The notes under the pieces are model-generated. The model had not been told where the DNA came from. It ran no database searches and saw only the letters and a list, made by a program, of their open reading frames with translations. From a virus, in the IMG/VR virus record IMGVR_UViG_3300044568_004391, positions 87,985-151,984 of that record: a stretch of DNA of 64,000 nt. One strand, given 5' to 3'. The stretch's first letter is position 1. Each line of letters starts with the position of its first letter. Positions 48,934 through 57,126 of the stretch are shown in pieces. Position numbers and translations under genes: made by a program.

Positions 48934-48946
48934 AAATAAATAAAAT

Positions 48947-50218
48947 ATGGTTCTGCGTGAAGATATATCAAGAATACATTTTTTGATAAATTACGATGTC
49001 AAGAAATCTATTCTGATTCAAGAAGAAGAAAACATTCTGAACTCAAAAAAATTTGAGGGTTTTTTAATCAATGAATCGAATGGATCAAGTATTCTTAAAT
49101 ACTTTGATTCATGGGATAATCATGACTGGTTGGCGTTCGGTGAACTTTCAACAGGATTGTTGGGTATGATTCCCTTCCCTCCCTTTGCTTTAGCTATGAA
49201 TGCAATATCAATAGGTTTCGGTGTTTCAAATGCCGCCTTATACGCATCTGAAGGTGATAATTATTCAGCATCGATTGCTCTTGCGTTGGCCTTGATCCCA
49301 GGACCATCAACTTATAAATTAGGTAAAGAAGTGTTCGGAAAGGGGGGAAAGGAAGCTTTGCAAAAAATTCTCATGAAAAAAGCAAAAGGTATTCCACTGA
49401 CCAAAGTCGAACAAGAACTACTTAAAAGAGGTATGACTCAAATTGGTAAGAATCCCAAACTTTTTAATTCTTTAGTTTCTTCATCTCTTAGACAAACAAT
49501 CAAAACGAGTTTGAGTAAAATTGGATTGGAAAAAACGTTCAGATTTCTTCTAAATACGGCAAATAGACCAATTTTCAAAAATATTTTATTTCCAATTTAC
49601 GGTGCAACTGTTGGTGTTGATTCTTTATATTACCTTTATACTTTGACCAAAAAACCTGAAGAGAGAAGAACACTCGAAGAAAAAAGAATGCTTTCTGACT
49701 TCAAACCTCTCGTTGACCTATTAAAAAATCCAACACAAATTTACAATATAATTTCATACCAAGTAAACCCAAAAAATATTGATGAAAATATAGATGTTTC
49801 TGAAAGTATTCAGGTTAGTGAAAAAACATTACAAGAAGGTAGAAATAAATTAAAAGCGATTCAACAAAGAGAACTCGGAGTTACGAAACCTAACCAAACA
49901 ACAGACCTTGAATCACCAAAAACTCAAACTAAGATTACTCCAACTATTACTACAAATGAAAAAACTTGGATAAATAATATTTCGAAAGGTATTTGGGTTT
50001 TGATGAAAGGTAGTCACACTTACAACACAAAGAAAGGTTATGAAGGTGTAGGTGATTTGATTGAGACCATTCAGGAAAAGTTGGGTATTATACCTACAGG
50101 TAAATTTGATCAAAAAACGGAAGATGCTGTAAAAAATTTCCAAAAAGAAAATGATCTAACTGTAGATGGAATCATAGGACCAAAAACAATAAGTAAATTA
50201 AATTTAATTGAAATATGA
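48947..50218 (+). CDS. Putative packaged effector: pretoxin-like hairpin plus peptidoglycan-binding domain
   Basis: This 423-residue protein starts MVLREDISRIHFLINYDVKK. The site L-I-Q-E|E occurs near residue 28. Residues about 60-125 are hydrophobic, with 'LLGMIPFPPFALAMNAISIG' and 'SIALALALIPGPSTYKLGKE', echoing the pretoxin IPG…IPG pattern. The middle is basic. Residues about 360-423 form a PG_binding_1-like repeat ('IETIQEKLGIIPTGKFDQKT' … 'DGIIGPKTISKLN'). The architecture matches the 9073-10488 protein. Its 4-nt overlap couples it to the next gene. Confidence 0.7.
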   Translation: MVLREDISRIHFLINYDVKKSILIQEEENILNSKKFEGFLINESNGSSILKYFDSWDNHDWLAFGELSTGLLGMIPFPPFALAMNAISIGFGVSNAALYASEGDNYSASIALALALIPGPSTYKLGKEVFGKGGKEALQKILMKKAKGIPLTKVEQELLKRGMTQIGKNPKLFNSLVSSSLRQTIKTSLSKIGLEKTFRFLLNTANRPIFKNILFPIYGATVGVDSLYYLYTLTKKPEERRTLEEKRMLSDFKPLVDLLKNPTQIYNIISYQVNPKNIDENIDVSESIQVSEKTLQEGRNKLKAIQQRELGVTKPNQTTDLESPKTQTKITPTITTNEKTWINNISKGIWVLMKGSHTYNTKKGYEGVGDLIETIQEKLGIIPTGKFDQKTEDAVKNFQKENDLTVDGIIGPKTISKLNLIEI

Positions 50219-51291
50219 AAAAAAATATTCTGACGGAGGTAAGTAGAATCAAAGAATTGATGCCGTCTAATTTGATAATGGAACAAGCCTTTTATGGCAA
50301 GATATTAAAAGGAATGAATGTTTTGGTGGGTAATATTGATAATTTAGTTGCTCAATTCGGTGATGATGTTAGAAGACCTCTCGAAGAATTGGTGGCCTTG
50401 ACTGACGACACTGCTAAACTTTCGAAATTAGAAGACATAGCAACAAAACATCCAGAATTAGCTAAAGAACTAAGAACAAAAATTTTTTCTCGTTTAACAC
50501 TCCCGACTCAGACAGCAGTAAAAGACATTGTTGACCACATTAATGGGTATTCAAAATCTGATGTATTGTTAAGGTTGGACCAAGGTTTGGATGCATATTT
50601 CCAAAATGCAACTAAATCGGAAAAAGATTTGATCGAAAGATTAGTACGAGACTTAGATGACGATATAGACGATGCGATTGATGTTGCTAGAGGAGGTACA
50701 AGAGGAGGTGCTCCACCGGTAAGTAATACGGGATGGTGGAATAGATTTTTAGGGAATTTCAAACCAAGTAATATACAAGATAAAGTAAGAAGACAAATAC
50801 CTCTTTACGCAAACAAAACGGATGATGAAATTCTTAGAGAAATTAAAAGGTATGAAAATGGACTAATGAAAAATGCAAAAACTGTTGAGCAACTTGATGA
50901 AGTTTTTAGAGCGAAAGGCCTAGGTGTTTGGTGGCGAAAACAAACTTTTTGGACTAAATTAAGTTTTTTAATAGGTGTCCCTGTCTTTGGACCGGCGTTC
51001 ATACAACTTCTTGTTGGTTTGGGTGTTCTATATGTCAATAATTATGCAGGATTGTGGGATTTACCTATTTATAGATTTGTTACAACAGGAGGAGGACTTT
51101 TTATGGGACTTGAAGAGGCTAAAAATGCGGCACCTGAAGAAATCCAAAAATCAATTTATGAAAATAAAGAAAACGGTGAAATCTTCATTTATGTCAGTGA
51201 CACTGAAAAATACCCTGTTGTTTATGACTTTCCCACAAACAAATGGTGTTACGTTGCCGATGGACAAAGATATTTATTATCTGAATATTAA
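50215..51291 (+). CDS. Putative packaged membrane protein
   Basis: This 358-residue protein begins MKKNILTEVSRIKELMPSNL followed by IMEQ; I-M-E|Q at residues 21-24 fits the cleavage rule. Residues 25-200 are helical and charged. A hydrophobic block near residues 245-310 ('LSFLIGVPVFGPAFIQLLVG' and the next helix) suggests one or two membrane helices. The tail contains 'SDTEKYPVVYDFPTNKWCYV'. The likely role is envelope interaction during entry; this is inferred. Confidence 0.65.
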   Translation: MKKNILTEVSRIKELMPSNLIMEQAFYGKILKGMNVLVGNIDNLVAQFGDDVRRPLEELVALTDDTAKLSKLEDIATKHPELAKELRTKIFSRLTLPTQTAVKDIVDHINGYSKSDVLLRLDQGLDAYFQNATKSEKDLIERLVRDLDDDIDDAIDVARGGTRGGAPPVSNTGWWNRFLGNFKPSNIQDKVRRQIPLYANKTDDEILREIKRYENGLMKNAKTVEQLDEVFRAKGLGVWWRKQTFWTKLSFLIGVPVFGPAFIQLLVGLGVLYVNNYAGLWDLPIYRFVTTGGGLFMGLEEAKNAAPEEIQKSIYENKENGEIFIYVSDTEKYPVVYDFPTNKWCYVADGQRYLLSEY

Positions 51292-51309
51292 TCAAAAATC
51301 ATAAAAAAA

Positions 51310-52482
51310 ATGAATTATATTAGTGAACAAACTAAAATACCAGCAAGGAGACCCAAAAAGACGAATCCACAACCTGTAGAAAAAGGAAAGAGGTCGGATG
51401 ATTCTTCAGTTTTAGGTTCTGAGGATGGTAAAAAAGGGTCAAGTTCTAAATCATCTGAAAAATATCCAGAAAGTGATTTTCATTTGGGTAAATTAGATCC
51501 AAACAAACCAAGTGACGTTGAAGTGATGGATAAGCTAAAAAGTAACTGGGGTGTGTCACCTGATAAATTTGTGAAAAAACTTACAGATCAGAAAGTTACA
51601 AATTGTGATGAAAATAAAGAAACATACGTCGATGTTAATTTTTATGCAACAAACAAATCAAAAGTATTTTTGGGATCATATAAATATAATCCTGAAAAAC
51701 CAGGATGTCAAAATACTCTCGCATTGGTAAAAGATGTTAAAGGTGGTAGAGAAGATTCATCGGATTCTTTATTTACACTGACACAACTTCAAGGGATGGA
51801 TAAAGATGATATGATTTCGATGATAAACCGAGTGGTAATGATTAATGAAAATTTAAAGTCAATGAACGGTAAAGTAATGAAAAACATTCTAAAAGAAGAA
51901 TTCCAAAAAAGAGAAAATGATAAGAATATCATTTCCAAAAGATTCAACATTCTTTCAGAATCCAAAAAGACTTGGACAGCATCAAGTCTAATATCCGAAG
52001 TTAATTATTTGAAAAAACAGAATTATAGTTCCGTTCTTATCAAAGAAGGATTGGTAGAACTGATGAAATCTTTATATGATGATGATCCGACTTTCATACC
52101 AAAAATCAAAGATTCTTACAAAGGATGGTTAATGAAGAAGTTACCAAATGAAAGTGAACTCTTTAAGAAGAGTTTGGAAACAAGTATTGAAGATTTGGAG
52201 AATGATTCTGTACCGGCTCTATTTACGGATTGTAATAAAGTTGTTGAGATGATGTATGAAGCCATGGTCAAAGGAATGGTAGATGAAAAATTTGATGTCG
52301 TTGGTGTTCCAAAAGATATTGAAGATCTATTAAGATCTGAAATAATTGACAACATAAAAAAGGATGAATTCAAATCAAAGGTCAAACAACAGTTGACAAA
52401 TAAGATTTGTCCTCAATATGGTGATTTGTTAAAGAACACACAGAAGACATTTGACGATATCAAAAACAAGTTGGTATCTTAA
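51310..52482 (+). CDS. Putative packaged/virion protein
   Basis: This 390-residue protein starts MNYISEQTKIPARRPKKTNP, with a minimal leader and I-S-E|Q at residues 4-7. After a low-complexity basic/Ser segment (to about residue 55) it has a mixed domain, then a helical C-terminal half with 'ALFTDCNKVVEMMYEAMVKG'. It lies 18 nt after the upstream gene and before a terminator. No enzyme motif was seen. Confidence 0.6.
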   Translation: MNYISEQTKIPARRPKKTNPQPVEKGKRSDDSSVLGSEDGKKGSSSKSSEKYPESDFHLGKLDPNKPSDVEVMDKLKSNWGVSPDKFVKKLTDQKVTNCDENKETYVDVNFYATNKSKVFLGSYKYNPEKPGCQNTLALVKDVKGGREDSSDSLFTLTQLQGMDKDDMISMINRVVMINENLKSMNGKVMKNILKEEFQKRENDKNIISKRFNILSESKKTWTASSLISEVNYLKKQNYSSVLIKEGLVELMKSLYDDDPTFIPKIKDSYKGWLMKKLPNESELFKKSLETSIEDLENDSVPALFTDCNKVVEMMYEAMVKGMVDEKFDVVGVPKDIEDLLRSEIIDNIKKDEFKSKVKQQLTNKICPQYGDLLKNTQKTFDDIKNKLVS

Positions 52483-52553
52483 TCGTGTTGTGAGATTAAC
52501 CACCTCACATCATAAACCAATCAATAAAAAGGAGATAAAATACCTTGGTTTAG

Positions 52554-52579
52554 AAGGAGTCAGAGATGACTCCTTTTTT
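52554..52579 (+). terminator. Rho-independent terminator ending the 46-52 kb block
   Basis: AAGGAGTC/GACTCCTT perfect 8-bp stem with a 6-nt loop, then six T's. Confidence 0.85.
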
Positions 52580-52620
52580 AATCTTCATACTCTCCGTTCC
52601 ACATATTCGTTTTCTTTTTG

Positions 52621-52695
52621 TACCGGTGATAGGACTCGAACCTACAATTATCATACACCTAAAATATGTGCGTATACCTATTCCGCCACACCGGT
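52621..52695 (-). tRNA. tRNA-Leu(UAG)
   Basis: Acceptor ACCGGTG/CACCGGT, anticodon stem CATAT/GTATG with loop TTTAGGT, T-arm GTAGG-TTCGAGT-CCTAT, discriminator A. The variable region is short for a leucine tRNA. Confidence 0.75.
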
Positions 52696-52701
52696 ATTAA
52701 G

Positions 52702-52784
52702 AGCCAGTAGAGGGATTCGAACCCCCGAGTCTTTTCAGATCCTGAGTACAAATCAGGTGCAATCGACCACTATGCGACACTGGC
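52702..52784 (-). tRNA. tRNA with Thr anticodon UGU on a class II (long variable arm) scaffold
   Basis: Acceptor GCCAGTG/TACTGGC, discriminator T, anticodon stem CCTGA/TCAGG with loop TTTGTAC (anticodon TGT), long variable arm ATCTGAAAAGACT, and T-arm GGGGG-TTCGAAT-CCCTC. The D-arm resembles the serine tRNA. A second, normal tRNA-Thr(UGU) lies at 60223-60295. Confidence 0.75.
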
Positions 52785-52996
52785 TTTTTTTGGAGGTTCG
52801 TCTCCTCCTATAATAACTCTCATCAGGTTCCTCGTCAGGTCTGATGTTGGTTCTACGATGACCGCTTACTTTCGTTCACAACATCAACAGATGCCTTACT
52901 GGATTTCGGTGATGGTCATCAACCAATCGATTTATTTCCTCATTCAAAGAACATCACAAAGATATATCATATTTTTCAATTTTCCAAATTTTGAGA
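52785..52996 (-). other. Structured non-coding stretch 5' of two tRNAs
   Basis: No gene is visible. The minus strand contains a GGAGG/CCTCC hairpin just before the tRNA, and inverted repeats 52843-52849 with 52880-52886 and 52857-52863 with 52914-52920. A tRNA-type promoter box lies at 52957. It may be a transcribed leader or an unknown structured RNA. Confidence 0.4.
52957..52964 (-). promoter_or_regulatory. TAnnTTTG -7 box, tRNA-type
   Basis: TATCTTTG followed by TGATGTTCTTTGAA on the minus strand. It is nearly identical to the element at 60397-60420 that precedes another tRNA group. Confidence 0.55.
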
Positions 52997-53383
52997 TCAA
53001 ATTTTTATCTCAAATCTATCTCTCATCTTTTCCACAACATCATCAGGTGGATTGTGAACCGAACTATTTCCGTGTCTATTTTCAACGATCACACTGAATA
53101 CCTTATATCCGTACTTTTCTGCCAATTCATAGTATACATTCATTTCCCACTCTGTAGAGAAGGTGTTTGAAACCACAATCTTAGGTTCAGCCCACTTCAT
53201 CATGTCTTCACATGTATCTTGACACCATTTGTGAGCATAGATCAGTTTTGATGAGTCAAAATTATACTCACCATTGATAGTGAAATACATATCCGCTTCG
53301 ATGTGTTTAGATGTTAAAAAAGGTGCAAGGGTACTTTTACCAGCACCGGGTACACCCCTTACTAAAAATAAAACTCTATCCAT
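52997..53383 (-). CDS. P-loop kinase, polynucleotide-kinase-like
   Basis: This 128-residue protein has a Walker A motif in 'VLFLVRGVPGAGKSTLAPFL' and resembles compact AAA_33-type kinases that phosphorylate nucleic-acid 5' ends or small molecules. 'IVVSNTFSTEWEMNVYYELA' corresponds to the segment after Walker B. With the cREC-like and HAD proteins it may form an RNA-end-repair set. Confidence 0.75.
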   Translation of the reverse strand: MDRVLFLVRGVPGAGKSTLAPFLTSKHIEADMYFTINGEYNFDSSKLIYAHKWCQDTCEDMMKWAEPKIVVSNTFSTEWEMNVYYELAEKYGYKVFSVIVENRHGNSSVHNPPDDVVEKMRDRFEIKI

Positions 53384-53403
53384 ACTATAAAATGATATTT
53401 ATT

Positions 53404-54171
53404 CTATAAACCGTAACGACCTTTTGTTCCGTTATAAATCGCCGAAATCATAGCAGCTCGGTCGGTATTAGCAGTAGTTCTCCAGAGAAAAGCTTCGGGA
53501 ATTCTTCCTAACCACCAATCTTGTACCCCTGCGGTTCCGGATCCATTCGTGGCTCCAATAACATACCTTTCAAGTGCAACGTTAATGACTGGTTGACTTG
53601 TAATAGTCGTAGCAGAAACTCCATTTTTATATAGTGTGACAGTATTTGTGTTCATGTTGTGATCAAAACATAAAAAATTCCAAGTATCAGGATTTATTGA
53701 TGTATTAAAAGTGGTTTGAGTTGATGCGTTATTCATATATGCCATTATACCATAGACACCACCAGCGGATCTATTAACTGTAAATTGTATGCTATCTAGT
53801 GAAGAATCTTCTATCCCAAAAATTACTCTCTTGACTGTTGTTGCCGTTGTATTATACCAAACCCAAGCACCCCAAACCCAATATGTGTAAGTGGAGCTGT
53901 AAGTATAATTTGTATTACTATAATAAGCATCACTTGAACCATCAAGATTGAAATATTTCGCATAACCTGCTTGTTGAAATGGAGGATCTCCCTGAACTGT
54001 CCATGTTCCACCACCAGGACCTAAAGATGTAACTGAAGTTCCGGTTCCCACATACGACGCAGTACTTGTTAAGTCAATTCTCCATTCCATATCACTATTG
54101 TAAGTGCTCCAATCATAAGGAGTAAATGCCCCTTTTAATTTTGGTATAACAGAAAAAATAGAACTTGGCAT
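53404..54171 (-). CDS. LamG/concanavalin-like tail fibre or adhesin protein
   Basis: This 255-residue protein looks like a jelly-roll lectin: 'WRIDLTSTASYVGTGTSVTS', 'YAKYFNLDGSSDAYYSNTNY', 'DTWNFLCFDHNMNTNTVTLY' then KNG, and 'DWWLGRIPEAFLWRTTANTD'. This order is typical of LamG domains in phage receptor-binding fibres. It follows two tail genes on the same strand and probably binds host surface glycans. Confidence 0.75.
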   Translation of the reverse strand: MPSSIFSVIPKLKGAFTPYDWSTYNSDMEWRIDLTSTASYVGTGTSVTSLGPGGGTWTVQGDPPFQQAGYAKYFNLDGSSDAYYSNTNYTYSSTYTYWVWGAWVWYNTTATTVKRVIFGIEDSSLDSIQFTVNRSAGGVYGIMAYMNNASTQTTFNTSINPDTWNFLCFDHNMNTNTVTLYKNGVSATTITSQPVINVALERYVIGATNGSGTAGVQDWWLGRIPEAFLWRTTANTDRAAMISAIYNGTKGRYGL

Positions 54172-54173
54172 AT

Positions 54174-54680
54174 TTAATTATATTGATTTGCTAATCTAAA
54201 TATTTCATCGATACCTGACTGATCGACACCCAACAATTGTGCAAAATTGACAATCAACGGGTTATTTTTTTCTATGAGAACAGCATATTCCCAAGTTATT
54301 AGAATTCTTTTTCTTTCGTCCAAGTCAGGTACTTGACTAATCATGTTTGTAATCGTATCAGGGTCAATTCCGTAGTCTAACAACCCTAACCTAAATTGTC
54401 TAGGTGTACAATCATTATATTTTGGTTTTCTATCCTCTATTTCTTGAGGTGTTAGATCTCTGACTGAATGTGTTACGAAGAATTTTTTTTGATTCAAGTC
54501 CAATAGTTCAGTTGTTTCTATTGTTTGTAAATTGTGATCAAATATCGGAGTATTGTCTTCACAATACTCAATTTCGACAATATTATCAGGTAACCAACCT
54601 GGTAAACCGTCAACCATGTACCTACCTTCTCGAATGTCACCTATTTGTCCGGTATCTAAAAAATAAAAAAATGTTCTCAT
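54174..54680 (-). CDS. Phage tail protein of the fibre-assembly type
   Basis: This 168-residue protein has a C-terminal region 'CTPRQFRLGLLDYGIDPDTI', 'ITWEYAVLIEKNNPLIVNFA' and 'LGVDQSGIDEIFRLANQYN', a pattern found in small phage tail or fibre-attachment proteins. The start is in an ATGA overlap with the collagen-like fibre gene. It probably joins or chaperones the fibres. Confidence 0.65.
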   Translation of the reverse strand: MRTFFYFLDTGQIGDIREGRYMVDGLPGWLPDNIVEIEYCEDNTPIFDHNLQTIETTELLDLNQKKFFVTHSVRDLTPQEIEDRKPKYNDCTPRQFRLGLLDYGIDPDTITNMISQVPDLDERKRILITWEYAVLIEKNNPLIVNFAQLLGVDQSGIDEIFRLANQYN

Positions 54681-55567
54681 GTTGTTAAATCTCCGAATAT
54701 TGTCCAAACATTTTGACTGACTCTTTTTAAACCAATAACTGAATATTGAGTTCTGGTTTGAGCACTCAAAGAACTATAATTTAATGTTACACCTGAACCT
54801 CCACTAAGTGTTACCTTACCAGCTCCCGCTTGTTCAATAATAATTTCGGTGTCATTGGCCCAAGTGACTGAAGATTGAGGTGGTATTGACGCGGTTATTG
54901 CACTAGCATTATTCATCCTAAGATAATCACTTGCATCTGCCGTTCCCAAAGTCACAGAAGTTGCAGTGTAACTGACCACAGGAAACGCGTTAATCCCTGA
55001 AGAACCTGATGTTCCTGAAGAACCTGATGTTCCTGAAGAACCTGAATTACCTGTTCGACTAAAGTCTATAGCTAAAGCGGCATTATTAGAAGGTAAAGTT
55101 CCACTTATATAAGACACAGGAATTTTATAATATCCACTAGCAACTGTAACAGTACTCGTAACTTGAAATTGATTTACTACTGTTCCAGTGTCTCGACTAT
55201 ATAGAGTTACAACACCTCTAGTTGCTGTAGTTGTACTGTCATCCCATGTATTGAACCACGCAGTCTGAGTATTACCTAACTGGTCTACGTTATCAATATA
55301 CAAGAATGTAACAGAAGCAATTGTTGCGTTATTGTAAGACACAAGACCATTACCTGGATCTGTATCGGTTGTGGTTGTGGTGAAATTATATCTAACACCA
55401 CCTGCAACTCCTGATGTTCCGCTCGAACCTGATGTTCCGCTCGAACCTGATGTTCCGCTCGAACCTGATGTTCCGCTCGAACCTGATGTTCCGATCGAAC
55501 CTGATGTTCCGCTCGAACCTGATGTTCCTGAAGATCCACCTGTAAGTGTTACACCATTAATTTTCAT
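54677..55567 (-). CDS. Collagen-like tail fibre protein
   Basis: This 296-residue protein has Gly-x-Ser repeats of the type GTSGSSGTSG at residues 10-55 and again near 175-190, which form trimeric collagen-like rods. Between and after them lie beta-rich domains, including a C-terminal 'EIIIEQAGAGKVTLSGGSGV' region like many fibre tips. It has an ATATTTAT box 20 nt upstream. The repeats are partly near-identical 18-nt DNA units. Confidence 0.8.
   Translation of the reverse strand: MKINGVTLTGGSSGTSGSSGTSGSIGTSGSSGTSGSSGTSGSSGTSGSSGTSGVAGGVRYNFTTTTTDTDPGNGLVSYNNATIASVTFLYIDNVDQLGNTQTAWFNTWDDSTTTATRGVVTLYSRDTGTVVNQFQVTSTVTVASGYYKIPVSYISGTLPSNNAALAIDFSRTGNSGSSGTSGSSGTSGSSGINAFPVVSYTATSVTLGTADASDYLRMNNASAITASIPPQSSVTWANDTEIIIEQAGAGKVTLSGGSGVTLNYSSLSAQTRTQYSVIGLKRVSQNVWTIFGDLTT
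55420..55535 (-). repeat. 18-nt tandem repeats encoding Gly-Thr-Ser-Gly-Ser-Ser
   Basis: About six units of the + strand form GTTCCGCTCGAACCTGAT. They are nearly identical, so they can expand or contract by slippage and change fibre length. Confidence 0.8.
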
Positions 55568-55587
55568 TAATAAAATTCTATTTTTAT

Positions 55588-55595
55588 ATAAATAT
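55588..55595 (-). promoter_or_regulatory. ATATTTAT box for the tail-fibre genes
   Basis: The box ends 20 nt before the start at 55567. Confidence 0.5.
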
Positions 55596-55610
55596 AATGT
55601 ATTATTGTAA

Positions 55611-56009
55611 TTAAAGAATATTTACGTGAGTCCTTCCATCACCCCAATAACTATCATCACCATAATATACAAAAATTTCTTCGTATTTAAATATTTTCCT
55701 ATTTGAGATAAATTGAAAGGCTTTGAGAGTCGGATGATCCCTCCAATAAGCATTTGCGTTATTTGAATGATTATAGTAGGATGCGTATCCCATCGCTAAT
55801 ACTTGTTCCGTCCATTCACCTTGTTGTGGATAGTTGAACCTGTAGTCCAAAAACAAAGAACTGACCTCACCCTTTTGAATTGGTAAGGTCAGGACTAAAC
55901 ATTCTTCAATTATTTCACCCTCTTCGATGTCTTCAGTTGCGAAGACACCCCACCCTTTACCGGGTGATTCTTTAATCTCGATCTTGGTTGGTGGTTTAAT
56001 CATCTCCAA
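55611..56009 (-). CDS. SET-domain protein (putative lysine methyltransferase)
   Basis: This 132-residue protein has SET-domain motifs in order: 'KGWGVFATEDIEEGEIIEEC', 'YASYYNHSNNANAYW' (NHS motif for SAM and substrate) and 'YEEIFVYYGDDSYWG' (the E-x(n)-YG motif). It lacks pre- and post-SET domains. It would methylate lysines of a host or phage protein. SET proteins are rare in phages of Bacteroidota as far as I know. Confidence 0.75.
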   Translation of the reverse strand: MEMIKPPTKIEIKESPGKGWGVFATEDIEEGEIIEECLVLTLPIQKGEVSSLFLDYRFNYPQQGEWTEQVLAMGYASYYNHSNNANAYWRDHPTLKAFQFISNRKIFKYEEIFVYYGDDSYWGDGRTHVNIL

Positions 56010-56085
56010 TTTTTGTTGACTTTATTCCAATAAGTTTCTCTTTGACATTTCCACCAAAGAATTCTTATTTTTCTGATAAAATTTT

Positions 56086-56340
56086 TTATATCCATTCTTT
56101 TACATCATAAGCATTATAATCATAAAGCTTTGGTGAAAATTGTGGATACTGTTCGCTAACAAAAAAATGAATTAATTTACCTGATTTTAAATTTTTACTT
56201 ACCCACGTCCAATTTCCGTTTTGATCTTGCGTTGGAATTTCGATTACTTGACATTTGATACCAATTGGGCCATCATATTCATAATGAATGTCACCAATTC
56301 TGATTTCCTCCACTATAATATTTCCGGCAGTCTTGGTCAT
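56086..56340 (-). CDS. Small protein of unknown function
   Basis: This 84-residue protein is beta-rich ('IRIGDIHYEYDGPIGIKCQV', 'LKSGKLIHFFVSEQYPQFSP') without a known family. It overlaps the upstream gene by 4 nt, so the two are coupled. Confidence 0.6.
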   Translation of the reverse strand: MTKTAGNIIVEEIRIGDIHYEYDGPIGIKCQVIEIPTQDQNGNWTWVSKNLKSGKLIHFFVSEQYPQFSPKLYDYNAYDVKEWI

Positions 56341-57074
56341 GACGAAAGATAGGTGTACAGATTTATTGCAGATTGTTTTGCTTCAGACAATGTCTTGATC
56401 TTTTCTTTTCCTAACCTTGAGAACGGTATAAAATTTTTGATTCCCGCTTCTTCAATCTTTTTTCTTTCGTTGGAATCTTTTGCGTTTTTTATCGATTGAA
56501 TAAATTCGGAATTGTATTTATTCCATTCATGTTCATCATAATCTTGAATGTTTGGAATATAATCGGATTCGAAGTATCTATCACCGATTTTGAATAATGA
56601 TTCTCCTTTAGGAGTTGAAGTCACATATCCAACGATTTTTGGTGTTCCATATTTCAGAGAAGCATAATGAGTCGTTTTTTCAACATCATCGTATTTGATC
56701 GCAACACCTTTTGGGAAATCATCACAAACTTTTAAATTGTTTTGATAATACGACCAACCTGTCCTTAGATCTCCAATCAAAGTTCCATCTTTGGAAACAA
56801 ATGAATTTGGAATGTTAAAGGTTTCTCCCGAGTGAGACCAAGAATATTTTCTGATGTATCCTCCGGTAAATCTGTTAATCTTATAAATTTTGTTAATGTC
56901 CGGAATCCATCCATTTTTGTCTTTGTCGGGAAAAACCCTACTAACCAACTTAACAAATCCAAGATCCAAATGAACTTGGTTCAGGATACTTTTTCCGATA
57001 TAATTCGGAGATTTTTGAAACCTGAATTTTACCTTTCCAAGATATGGTGTTTGATTCTCAATCATGGTTTTCAT
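56337..57074 (-). CDS. Protein of unknown function
   Basis: This 245-residue protein has many Tyr, Lys and Asp residues. The centre ('YIRKYSWSHSGETFNIPNSF', 'GTLIGDLRTGWSYYQNNLKV') suggests a beta-domain, followed by a helical C-terminus ('SLSEAKQSAI'-like region). No catalytic motif was recognised. The leader lacks an I/L-x-E pattern and an ATATTTAT box. Confidence 0.6.
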   Translation of the reverse strand: MKTMIENQTPYLGKVKFRFQKSPNYIGKSILNQVHLDLGFVKLVSRVFPDKDKNGWIPDINKIYKINRFTGGYIRKYSWSHSGETFNIPNSFVSKDGTLIGDLRTGWSYYQNNLKVCDDFPKGVAIKYDDVEKTTHYASLKYGTPKIVGYVTSTPKGESLFKIGDRYFESDYIPNIQDYDEHEWNKYNSEFIQSIKNAKDSNERKKIEEAGIKNFIPFSRLGKEKIKTLSEAKQSAINLYTYLSS

Positions 57075-57126
57075 TCATTTGGTTATTAAAATATAATTCG
57101 ATTTTGGAAAATGTCAAACTTGAATA

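Noticed and set aside
52451-52813. 120-codon + strand frame
   Set aside because: It runs through a terminator and two tRNA genes on the other strand; peptides like 'GDRTRTYNYHTPK' are tRNA shadows.
52785-52860. Hammerhead-ribozyme-like CTGATGAG and CTGACGAG on the minus strand
   Set aside because: No matching GAAA segment follows at the right distance and no stem II or cleavage triplet could be formed.
55420-55535. Regular direct repeats suggesting a CRISPR array
   Set aside because: The units are contiguous 18-nt coding repeats without unique spacers, inside a collagen-like fibre gene.
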